The notes beneath the pieces were generated by a model. It did no database searches and was not told the origin of the DNA. It saw only the letters and a program-made list of their open reading frames with translations. A stretch of 25,124 nucleotides of DNA. Origin: a virus. Position numbers and translations under genes: made by a program. Shown here piece after piece: positions 16,400-23,990 of this stretch. The DNA lies in the IMG/VR virus record IMGVR_UViG_3300037264_007625, positions 1-25,124 of that record; one strand, 5' to 3'. Positions within the stretch are counted from its first letter, which is position 1, and the number at the start of each line of letters is the position of its first letter.

Positions 16400-16759
16400 T
16401 TAATTTTCTCTTACTGGAATAATAATAGTTTTATCTAAAGTTCTACCATCATCAGTAGTAATTCGGCAAGTTATTGGATAATCTTTATTGGCTACTCCAC
16501 CTTCTAGCCAAATAGTGCAGACAGTATTTATTGGATAGTCAACTCCTGCTATAGTAACAGCATTTTGATTAGAACTTTTTTTAACTAATTCTGGTGGATC
16601 ATTTACTGGCATAATCCATGAAACTGTTGATATGGTTCCTCCTTGGAGTTCACCATGATCATTTTTCATTCCATCATTACGACCAGTTTCTGTATCACAC
16701 CAAACAACAAAATATGGTTCTTCGTTATCGGGATCTTTACTTGGTAATAATGTTTGCAT
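16400..16759 (-). CDS. Small all-beta phage structural protein ('KDPxE' type)
   Basis: A 119-residue protein from ATG 16759. The in-frame TTG just upstream would leave too short a gap to the AAGGAGG site. It contains 'LLPSKDPDNEEPYFVVW', 'GGTISTVSWIMP', 'TVCTIWLEGGVANKDYPITC' and 'RITTDDGRTLDKTIIIPV'. The K-D-P-x-x-x-x-x-Y start, the T-I-S-x-x-x-W core and the 'VWLxGGxxxxxYxVTxxIxTxxGR' finish are known to me from a widespread family of about 110-130-residue phage proteins with an Ig-like beta fold, often near head or fibre genes and without assigned function. It follows the fibre gene after 9 bases. Family recognition is fair; the role is inferred. Confidence 0.65.
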   Translation of the reverse strand: MQTLLPSKDPDNEEPYFVVWCDTETGRNDGMKNDHGELQGGTISTVSWIMPVNDPPELVKKSSNQNAVTIAGVDYPINTVCTIWLEGGVANKDYPITCRITTDDGRTLDKTIIIPVREN

Positions 16760-16768
16760 CAAACCTCC

Positions 16769-19700
16769 TTACTTATTTGACCGTTTATCTCGCCAATTAA
16801 TCGAAGCACGTTTATCTCGCCAATTAACTGATGCACGTTTATCACGGAATAATACTGTTATAGAATGATTTCCATCATTATATACATATAACGATGGTGG
16901 TTCAGCTATAATTGATTTATATTGGTTCAAATTAATATTACTATAACCAATTAAAACAGTTATAATAGTTGCAATATCTATTCTTCCAAGTTCAACCTGT
17001 TCAAAAATGGTTGGACTATCGACTAATATTAATTGATTATTACGTTGTAAATTAATATTTTCTAATAGATATCGACTATCAAAAACTACTAAACCATATA
17101 ACTGAGATAAAGTTATTAACTCAGGTATTACTATCTGTGAATTAGTAATTAATCCATTAAATTTATTAACGGTGATATTCTCGTTAGCAATACTTTCTGA
17201 AATAATACTTAATCCACTAGATTTAGAAAATATCAAGTTATTAAAAATTTGACATTGTTCAGCAATAGTTATTCCGTTTAATCGATCAAATATCAAACTA
17301 TTATATACTTTACTTTGCTCGATAATACTTATTCCATTTAATCGATTAACACTTACACTTTCAGTTACATGACTTATTCCTTCTTGTAATACTGTTAATC
17401 CGATAAAACGATCAAATATTACACTCTCACTATATTGTCCCCTTGTCTCTTCAGTTATAATTATTCGAATAAATTTTGCTAAAGAGAAATAATCGTTAAC
17501 TTGACATTGTGTTGTTCCACTTATTTCAGTTAATCGATTTAAAATTAAATTATCATTGACTTGACATTGCGTTGTTCCACTTATTCCAATTAATCGATTT
17601 AAAACCGTATTATCATTAACTTGGCATTGTGCATCTGTGTTTATACCAATCAATCGATTAATACTTATATTTTCATTTACATGACTTATTCCTTCTTGTA
17701 ATACTGTTATAGCAATAGAACGTGCTAATATAACAGTTTCATTAATAAAACCTTGCGTTTCTTCTAGTACTGTTATATCAATAAATTTTGCTAAACTAAC
17801 TGCATCTTTTTCATTCGTCTGTGTCTCACTAGTTTGTGTGTTAGAGCGTGAAAGGATAAGTGTTTCCAGAATAGTAGGTCTCTCACTCGTTGCTCCAATA
17901 CCTATAAAACCCACTAGCGTTATCCCATCTCCGATAACTAGTTGATTAACAACAGTGATACCGATGAACTTCACTAGTGTCACAGATTCTTCAATTGTTG
18001 GTCGTGCACCTTCTGAGGCCAAATCTGCAGAATATAAAAGAATAACTGTTTCCAAAATAGTAGGTCTGGCACTCGTCGTTGTAATACCTACAAAACGCAC
18101 TAATGTCGCTAGATCTTCGATAATTACTTGACTAGGAGCCGTAATACCGATGAACTTTGCTAGTGTCGCCCCATCTCCAATAACCAGTTGATTAAGAGCA
18201 CTAATACCTTTGAAATTTGCTAATATTACAGATTCTTCAATTGCTGCTCGTACACCTTCTGACGTCAAACCCCCAGAACGTGTTAGTGTAAATAATTCGA
18301 GAAAAGTCTTTATTTCAAAAATAGAAACGCCATCAAACTTGGCCAACGATGTTACATCGAAAACATTCACATTTGTTAGTGCACTAATACTTTTAAACTT
18401 CGCTAACGATACTGCGCCTTGTACGATTACCTGTTCCGAGACAGAAACGCCTTTATGTACAGTAAGTGTCGTTCCATCTTCGGTACCGGAGAATGGTTGA
18501 GTAACCTTCAGGATCTTACCAAGCGAGACAGACTCTTCTGTTCCTGCTGGGCCAGCGATTTTGAATGTTGCGATCATCGCAAGCCAACCAGCATCGTAAG
18601 TCTGTGTGAATGTAGCATTGTAAACGTCTATGGCCGATACAACTCTATCTTCTGTTCCAATTATATTTGTAAAGTTCCCATCAGTATATACATTTCGTAA
18701 ACGATAATTCGATCCTGGATTGGGATGCATAAAGGTACTTGCATAGGGAGTAAACGCCCCAACTAGCAACTCCTGTGCTTGTACTGTTGCGGTTGTATTT
18801 CCACTATTAGGAGTAGTACCACTAGTTGCTTGATCACCATGATTCTTGTCAAGTGGATCCGAGGTAGTTAACCCAGGGTACTCATGGATTACAATCGTAA
18901 TCGACGGAGTGTCGGCACCTGCAAACGTTACAGTAGTTGCGCCTCCGGTGACATTATACGCGTAATACATCCCAAGATGCAGAGCACTATCCCCAGAATA
19001 AGTAAGTACCGAACCGATCAGTGTGTATGTATTCGAGTGATTATCACTGATCGCAGTTGCCCCCATGATAGTACCACCGTACTGTGCAATCATTACAACA
19101 ATCACATTGCCTGTAGTTACATTTTTCTTAAAAGAGCATGGTACGGAGTTTGCCATGAGCCAGTATTGATTAGACTGAACAATGTTATCAGTAAAATTTA
19201 GTGCAGTTCGTAAAGCATACCACCAGCGGATCGCAATCATATAACTATGGGGTTGACCAAAGTGAATACCAGTAAGTTCGCTAGCCTTGATGTCTGCGAA
19301 ATCAGGTCCAGTCAACACATGACTATTGTCACCCCATGCAGTATTAATAGCATTGTTTACTGCTGTATTGTCTGCTACGTAAGGCGGATTGTCCATATTG
19401 AAAATCGTACACGGCATAAGTTTGCAACCCAAATCCGTCCAAATCGCATCAGCAAGAGAATCCATAGCAGTATTGTAATTTGCCTCTGTCGTTTCCTGAA
19501 GGGCATCATCTTCACCCTGCCAATACAGAACTGCATTGACTCCACCTGACTGAATCGATCGATAGACCATCGAACCATACAATGTTGCTCGATCCTGATG
19601 ATCTGTTCCAGGTTGCCAACTAGCGATACTAGTTGAGGTCAATGCACAAGGTATAAACTCCACTGGAATGCCAGTAGCTTGCAAAATATAAGTTGATAGG

Positions 19701-20176
19701 ATTGTCCATGCCGATCCATTGCAACTCGCATCGAGTGATACAGTGTCAACCTGATTTGTAGCATCATCTGATGGATCAAGTAACTCCTTCCAATTGTAAT
19801 CATTGCCAAATAATGTTGGCATAATACCAGAAGCGGAGTAGTAATAGTTCGGACCGTTACCATATCCAGCTGCGTTTGATTGTCCTGCAATTGCGAATCT
19901 ATATCCAACACCAATGAGAGTGACAGACGCATTTTCTCCGACATCATTTGTGAAACGAACCGTTAAAGTTCCTTGCCCAACAGATTGACTCGAAAGCGTA
20001 CCCGAATACGTTCCTCCCGATGGAGAAGCAACAATTGTAGCATATGCACCACCATTAAAAGATGCCTCAATCGCAGTGGGCGTTCCTGTATACGTACCTG
20101 AAATCGCGATGTCGCCAATAGCGCCATTCGATTTGAATGTTCGCTTAGTTACCGGAGATGTAATTGTGATCGCCAT
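16769..20176 (-). CDS. SGNH esterase-repeat fibre protein (putative virion adhesin)
   Basis: A 1135-residue modular protein. Residues 1-90 form an Ig-like beta domain. Residues 91-325 form an SGNH/sialate O-acetylesterase-like domain: 'AIAGQSNAAGYG' with nucleophile S100, 'SIASWQPG', 'VLYWQGEDDA' (216-225) and 'LTGIHFGQPHS' with H305. The residue three before H305 is Thr where Asp is usual. Residues 330-545 form a second beta domain ('VTTGNVIVVMIAQYGG', 'VIHEYPGL') of a type seen in adhesins. Residues 585-1070 hold about 24 units of 20-22 residues built around [LV]x[KR][FL]xGI. The end (1109-1135) has three RDKR units. The likely job is removing acetyl groups from a host surface glycan while displayed on a fibre. 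SD GGAG lies in the last codons of the preceding gene. The esterase domain is fairly sure; the virion location is inferred. Confidence 0.78.
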   Translation of the reverse strand: MAITITSPVTKRTFKSNGAIGDIAISGTYTGTPTAIEASFNGGAYATIVASPSGGTYSGTLSSQSVGQGTLTVRFTNDVGENASVTLIGVGYRFAIAGQSNAAGYGNGPNYYYSASGIMPTLFGNDYNWKELLDPSDDATNQVDTVSLDASCNGSAWTILSTYILQATGIPVEFIPCALTSTSIASWQPGTDHQDRATLYGSMVYRSIQSGGVNAVLYWQGEDDALQETTEANYNTAMDSLADAIWTDLGCKLMPCTIFNMDNPPYVADNTAVNNAINTAWGDNSHVLTGPDFADIKASELTGIHFGQPHSYMIAIRWWYALRTALNFTDNIVQSNQYWLMANSVPCSFKKNVTTGNVIVVMIAQYGGTIMGATAISDNHSNTYTLIGSVLTYSGDSALHLGMYYAYNVTGGATTVTFAGADTPSITIVIHEYPGLTTSDPLDKNHGDQATSGTTPNSGNTTATVQAQELLVGAFTPYASTFMHPNPGSNYRLRNVYTDGNFTNIIGTEDRVVSAIDVYNATFTQTYDAGWLAMIATFKIAGPAGTEESVSLGKILKVTQPFSGTEDGTTLTVHKGVSVSEQVIVQGAVSLAKFKSISALTNVNVFDVTSLAKFDGVSIFEIKTFLELFTLTRSGGLTSEGVRAAIEESVILANFKGISALNQLVIGDGATLAKFIGITAPSQVIIEDLATLVRFVGITTTSARPTILETVILLYSADLASEGARPTIEESVTLVKFIGITVVNQLVIGDGITLVGFIGIGATSERPTILETLILSRSNTQTSETQTNEKDAVSLAKFIDITVLEETQGFINETVILARSIAITVLQEGISHVNENISINRLIGINTDAQCQVNDNTVLNRLIGISGTTQCQVNDNLILNRLTEISGTTQCQVNDYFSLAKFIRIIITEETRGQYSESVIFDRFIGLTVLQEGISHVTESVSVNRLNGISIIEQSKVYNSLIFDRLNGITIAEQCQIFNNLIFSKSSGLSIISESIANENITVNKFNGLITNSQIVIPELITLSQLYGLVVFDSRYLLENINLQRNNQLILVDSPTIFEQVELGRIDIATIITVLIGYSNINLNQYKSIIAEPPSLYVYNDGNHSITVLFRDKRASVNWRDKRASINWRDKRSNK
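16782..16853 (-). repeat. 27-base tandem repeat coding for the RDKRASxNW tail
   Basis: Two nearly identical 27-base units (16782-16808 and 16809-16835) and a diverged partial third (16836-16853) encode R-D-K-R-A-S-[VI]-N-W twice, in the reading order RDKRASVNW, RDKRASINW, RDKRSNK. They form the extreme C-terminus of the fibre protein. Confidence 0.85.
16967..18424 (-). repeat. About 24 tandem 60-66-base units in the fibre gene
   Basis: Core motifs start at residues 591, 611, 631, 652, 672, 692, 713, 734, 754, 775, 796, 817, 839, 859, 879, 899, 921, 943, 963, 983, 1003, 1023, 1043 and 1063. Typical units read 'LAKFIGITAPSQVIIEDLAT' and 'LNRLIGISGTTQCQVNDNLI'. Some adjacent copies are close at the DNA level: 17497-17556 and 17557-17616 differ at 8 of 60 bases by my count. 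Alternating hydrophobic residues suggest a beta-solenoid or beta-rod. Confidence 0.85.
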
Positions 20177-20178
20177 GA

Positions 20179-20979
20179 CTAAGCTCCATATAACGTTTCA
20201 AAATATGATCTACCTTCGATAGTAGATAATCCAAGAAACTTATTCGCCGCAGAAGTCTCGTCAACCGTCGTAATCCAGCTCACGATAACCTGGCCGTTAC
20301 CACCAGTACCACCTACTCGATTTACACCAGTCGTAGTATTCGAACGTCCAGCACCTCCACCACCAGCGCCAGCAGCAGTACGCCAGTTATTACCATTAGC
20401 ATTCCTTGCACCACCATTACCACCGGAACCACCACCTCCAGCTCCAGTCGCACCCGTCACTGTAGTAACAGGAACATCATTTCCTGCAGCAGCGTTACCT
20501 GCTCCTGCGCCTGCTCCTGCTCCGATGCTCGCACCGCCATTATTAGCACCATTGCCACCTTTGTAAGATGTGATGCCCCCACCAGAAATATTAGCAGCTC
20601 CACCTAGACCTGCCTTATTGCCAGTGTTAGCTCCATGAATACCAAAGCCACCACCATTCGCAGAAACGATTGTGGCCGTATTACCACCCGAGTTATTGTT
20701 AAAGACAGTCGAACCACCCCCAGTACCATTTACATTTCCAGTACCACCGCCTCCACCAGCACCAATAGAAAATCCGTGGATATTACCTGCTACAAGTCCA
20801 CTTACAACTATTTTAGAATAAGCTCCACCACCAGCACCACCAGCACCACCAGCAGTAGAATTATTATTGGATCCGCCACCTCCTCCACCAGCACCCCAAA
20901 TCTCAACTGTAACCTGAGTAACACCAGTAGGAACGGTCCAAGTTCCAGCACCACTAATCGTGTAAGTGTTGTTAGGCAT
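20179..20979 (-). CDS. Glycine-rich virion protein, putative fibre or adhesin
   Basis: A 266-residue protein from ATG 20979 (MPNNTYTISGAGTWTVPTGV). It overlaps the glycosyltransferase stop by 8 bases. A GTG at 20985 is in frame, but the GTGGGG site is better placed for the ATG. Residues 10-35 ('WTVPTGVTQVTVEIWGAGGG') match the start of the glycine-rich surface-protein domain seen in phage tail and bacterial exported proteins. Residues 30-230 are dominated by G, A, N, S and T with GGGG runs, probably a polyglycine helix bundle or beta structure. The last 28 residues (DETSAANKFLGLSTIEGRSY, then FETLYGA) match one unit of the repeat in the next gene. It is likely displayed on the particle and may bind host surfaces. 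Whether it sits on head or tail is unknown. Confidence 0.7.
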   Translation of the reverse strand: MPNNTYTISGAGTWTVPTGVTQVTVEIWGAGGGGGGSNNNSTAGGAGGAGGGAYSKIVVSGLVAGNIHGFSIGAGGGGGTGNVNGTGGGSTVFNNNSGGNTATIVSANGGGFGIHGANTGNKAGLGGAANISGGGITSYKGGNGANNGGASIGAGAGAGAGNAAAGNDVPVTTVTGATGAGGGGSGGNGGARNANGNNWRTAAGAGGGGAGRSNTTTGVNRVGGTGGNGQVIVSWITTVDETSAANKFLGLSTIEGRSYFETLYGA

Positions 20980-21646
20980 GAACACCCCACTGATCTAAGA
21001 TTCCACGCATCTGCACAACCTTCTCTTCGGTTGTCATCGTATACTGGTGCCATAAATAATTACCAGTATCGCCGAGTTCTTTCATTAAACCTAACAACGT
21101 CTTAAATTTTAATCCAAATCGAGCAATATTCCTCGAAAGAATATAATCATCGATTAAATGCTCTCGCGTAATTACAGAATTCAATTCTACCTGTATCGGA
21201 AAAATATTCAACAGTGCCTGCTCATAACTTATGTCATCTAGCGGATGCCATAAATCGATACACCAGTCCGATGCAACCGTAAACCAGTTGCACGATCCAA
21301 TATGACGACCATCGCGTCGAAAGTAATTATCATACTTCCACCGATTATTAGCTAAATCTACGCCATTATGCATTACTGTATCTTTTCCGATAAACTCTGT
21401 CGCATCAAACAAATCAGGATGAACAAGAGCATCTGAATCAATGTATATATTCCAATCAGAATTTTGACCAAGATTAAAAATTTGTAATTTCTCATAGACA
21501 GGTGGTAGGGACGGATATTTACGATCGGTTATGACGTGAAAATCCGCCCCTATCTTATGAGCATATCTTTTAAAAAGCGGATAAGTAAGAGCGGTAATTT
21601 CAGGAGCATAGCCGTCTACATTTAATGTAAACAGCGTTTTCTTCAT
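20972..21646 (-). CDS. GT-A-type glycosyltransferase
   Basis: A 224-residue cytoplasmic-type protein with no signal or membrane segment. 'MKKTLFTLNVDGYAPEITAL' begins a Rossmann-like nucleotide-sugar fold. 'WNIYIDSDALVHPD' (65-78) carries the D-x-D motif (D70, D72) that binds the metal and nucleotide sugar in GT-A enzymes. 'GSCNWFTVASDWCIDLW' (117-133), 'IDDYILSRNIARFG' (165-178) and 'YLWHQYT' (H200) are in the order expected for acceptor and metal-binding elements of GT8/GT34-like enzymes. The exact family and sugar are unknown. It is wedged between structural genes: one base after the 188-residue gene (weak SD, so coupled) and overlapping the glycine-rich gene. This context suggests it sugars a neighbouring virion protein, though host-glycan modification is possible. 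Confidence 0.8.
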   Translation of the reverse strand: MKKTLFTLNVDGYAPEITALTYPLFKRYAHKIGADFHVITDRKYPSLPPVYEKLQIFNLGQNSDWNIYIDSDALVHPDLFDATEFIGKDTVMHNGVDLANNRWKYDNYFRRDGRHIGSCNWFTVASDWCIDLWHPLDDISYEQALLNIFPIQVELNSVITREHLIDDYILSRNIARFGLKFKTLLGLMKELGDTGNYLWHQYTMTTEEKVVQMRGILDQWGVHA

Positions 21647-21647
21647 A

Positions 21648-22214
21648 TTAACTCGCAGCAGCAGTACAAGTAATGGTTACATTCAGAACATCATTGTCAA
21701 CCAATGCACGATTCTGAGAGAATACTCCACCACCATACAGAATACCAGTCGTGCCACCCTTATTATTGGTAGTAACAATAAAAGCACCACCCAAAGTTAC
21801 GGTACCCGAGATCGTAAAGACTGCTTTACTAGCTGAATTGTCAACGCTCTTACCAGCTACAGTACCAAGAGTTAACACGGGACGGGTTGCTTCATCATAA
21901 GTAGTTTGCTCAGTCCAGCCCGCATGTGCACCGCTCATGGTATCAGCCGCAGCAAAAGTTGGAGTAGCACCAACCACACCAACATACCAAGCAGCCGTAT
22001 AAGCAGAACCCTTCAAATGCTTATCCAAAGAGTCATTCAATCCAACATCGACTACAAGATTGTCAAATTCCTCAGTCCACAAAAGTTCGCCATCTCGAAA
22101 TGCTTCAACTTTATAACGATTTTTCAAAAATTTCTCAATATTAAGTGTTCCTGGATTAGCAACAACACTGGCACTTACATTAATATCATTTGAACGATCT
22201 TGACTTTCACTCAT
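21648..22214 (-). CDS. Beta-rich phage structural protein (decoration/fibre type)
   Basis: A 188-residue protein. 'NRYKVEAFRDGELLWTEEFD', 'NLVVDVGLNDSLDKHLKG', 'AAWYVGVVGATPTFAAADTM' and 'SGAHAGWTEQTTYDEATRPV' make a pattern I know from a widespread phage protein family ('DGxLLWTEEFxNLVxxxGLN…WYVGLxGxxPTFAAADTM…GWTE'). It is usually annotated as a structural or hypothetical protein. The rest is beta-rich with small residues (GTVTLGGAFIVTTNNKGG) and ends TAAAS. It starts 25 bases after the terminase stop with a TAGGAGA site. It is probably a virion surface component; position in the head block suggests head decoration, but this is inferred. Confidence 0.7.
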   Translation of the reverse strand: MSESQDRSNDINVSASVVANPGTLNIEKFLKNRYKVEAFRDGELLWTEEFDNLVVDVGLNDSLDKHLKGSAYTAAWYVGVVGATPTFAAADTMSGAHAGWTEQTTYDEATRPVLTLGTVAGKSVDNSASKAVFTISGTVTLGGAFIVTTNNKGGTTGILYGGGVFSQNRALVDNDVLNVTITCTAAAS

Positions 22215-22239
22215 TTCTAAATTCTCCTATTGAAATATG

Positions 22240-23985
22240 TTATTCGAATTGATCTTTATTAGCTTTATACGCTACATATGCGTCCATCATGGCCGCAACA
22301 GGATCAATCTTCTGTTCGTAGCGCTTTTTCAAAAGTTTTCTATTACCATTAGTATCTTCAAGTGTTATGGCATTACCCATTGCAAACGTCATAAGCTCTT
22401 GATCAAAAATAAGCATACGTTCTTCTGAAAGGGTCTTTAATTCACCAAGTGGCACAGATTCAGTTTTTGCCCCCTGGATAACTTTTTCTATAGCATAAGA
22501 TCCATTTTCCCTTTCCCATCTCTCAATGAATTCTTTTGCATTATAGGGATCAAATCCTACACAGCGAACATCATAACTTGAATCGACTATAAAGTTATCT
22601 AAATCGTCATAAACCTCCATCATGTCCAGAACAGTACATTCAAGAACCTGTAAACTAGTTTCTTCAATGAATTGTTCGTATTTCATTCTCATCGCACCTG
22701 GTAATTTCTTTAAGGTTAATGAAGAAATATAGCAACGAGTCTTAATCCCAAATGACCCATTTGCTAATGGAAATAAGAATAAGAAAGCGCAGAAATCATC
22801 TCCTTGCGAAAGATCGAATCCCAATGCACACGGCAGAGACCAAAAATCTCTATGTCTATGTGTAAGTGTCTCTTCATAGGTAAAGAAATAGGTATAACCC
22901 TCCATGGGAATTCCAAATCGTTTGGCAAGAATATCGTTTCTTGTAGAAGGTACTTTTTCAGCCCTTTCAACATCCAACTGATAGGTCTCATAAGTTACAG
23001 TTCTTCCAAGATTGGGATTAGCCTTCAGCCACATTCTTGGATCGTTCACTTCTTGAACATCGTCGAGTTTGTAATACCAAATCGATACATGGGGATTAAT
23101 GTAATCACCTTTTAAGATGTCCATTAATTCCATTTTGATTGTGTCACCACTACTGTTACGAATAGTACCTTCTGAACTCATTGCAACGATCAAATAGTTA
23201 TCTAACTTAGAAGCACCCTGTTCAATGGCTCCAACTACATCTTCTCGAATATCTCCGGATAACCATTCATCAATTGTGGCAATCATAGGACGTAATCCTT
23301 GAAGTTTATCTATAGACATAGGACGTACTTCAAGTAACGAACCAGTCAGAAAATTTTCAATTCCCTTCTTTGTAGATGCCAACTTTTGACGCATCACTCG
23401 TGAACCCGTAGTATTTTGTAATGACCCTTCAGTTAAGAATTTAAATAAAGGACCACGCGATCGAGTAATTGAAGTTCGTATAGGTGACATAACTTCTTCC
23501 GCCTGCTTCATCGTGGGCGCGGTGGTAATTTGATGAGTTGTTGCTGTATCAACATTTAAAAAATAATTATGTATACAAGAAGCATACATTGATTTAGCAG
23601 CACCACGAGCAACAATCAAGTATTGTTTATTAACTAGACGTTTTTTAATTCGTTTACGTATATACTTTCCACCATGATTACTAGGAGTTGGTACGTAGAC
23701 ACTTCGTTCAACAAAGTAATACCATCCAAAAATTTGCTCTGCCCATAATTTAAAAGTATCAAGTAAAGTTAAGTCACTTCCATCAGTTAGAGTAAGTTCA
23801 GATTCACAGTATTTTACAAAGCCTTCTACAGCTTGATCATCATAGAAAACTCCAGGGTTCTCTATTAACTGATCGATCCTATTCATTTCCATGGAGATTT
23901 CTTTGCATACGGGAATTTCTCCTTTTAAAACTTTTTTACGAAATTCACCATAATAAATAGGAATTGCTGTATTTAATAAAGACAT
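22240..23985 (-). CDS. terL: Terminase large subunit (HK97-type)
   Basis: A 581-residue DNA-packaging motor protein. The ATPase half has 'YLIVARGAAKSMYAS' (122-136) as a Walker A variant, 'TTAPTMKQAEEV' (154-165), 'RPMIATIDEW' (232-241) as Walker B with D239 and E240, and 'LIVAMSSEG' (265-273) as the coupling motif. The nuclease half has 'ALGFDLSQGDD' (387-397, D391), 'CVGFDPYNA' (475-483, D479) and 'KIDPVAAMMDAYVAY' (559-573), giving the acidic metal-binding set. Length is normal for the family. It cuts concatemeric DNA and drives it into the prohead through the portal. There is no clear SD before the ATG; the upstream gene ends 5 bases earlier, so coupled translation is likely. The small terminase is not in the window. 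Confidence 0.95.
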   Translation of the reverse strand: MSLLNTAIPIYYGEFRKKVLKGEIPVCKEISMEMNRIDQLIENPGVFYDDQAVEGFVKYCESELTLTDGSDLTLLDTFKLWAEQIFGWYYFVERSVYVPTPSNHGGKYIRKRIKKRLVNKQYLIVARGAAKSMYASCIHNYFLNVDTATTHQITTAPTMKQAEEVMSPIRTSITRSRGPLFKFLTEGSLQNTTGSRVMRQKLASTKKGIENFLTGSLLEVRPMSIDKLQGLRPMIATIDEWLSGDIREDVVGAIEQGASKLDNYLIVAMSSEGTIRNSSGDTIKMELMDILKGDYINPHVSIWYYKLDDVQEVNDPRMWLKANPNLGRTVTYETYQLDVERAEKVPSTRNDILAKRFGIPMEGYTYFFTYEETLTHRHRDFWSLPCALGFDLSQGDDFCAFLFLFPLANGSFGIKTRCYISSLTLKKLPGAMRMKYEQFIEETSLQVLECTVLDMMEVYDDLDNFIVDSSYDVRCVGFDPYNAKEFIERWERENGSYAIEKVIQGAKTESVPLGELKTLSEERMLIFDQELMTFAMGNAITLEDTNGNRKLLKKRYEQKIDPVAAMMDAYVAYKANKDQFE

Positions 23986-23990
23986 ATTAT

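Noticed and set aside
16967-18424. 60-66-base periodicity as non-coding repeats or a replication origin (iterons).
   Set aside because: The period tracks whole codons and protein motifs throughout a continuous frame, and there is no A+T-rich unwinding region or initiator gene beside it.
20980-20985. GTG at 20985 as start of the glycine-rich protein.
   Set aside because: The ATG at 20979 is better spaced from the GTGGGG site and gives a compact 8-base overlap with the upstream stop.
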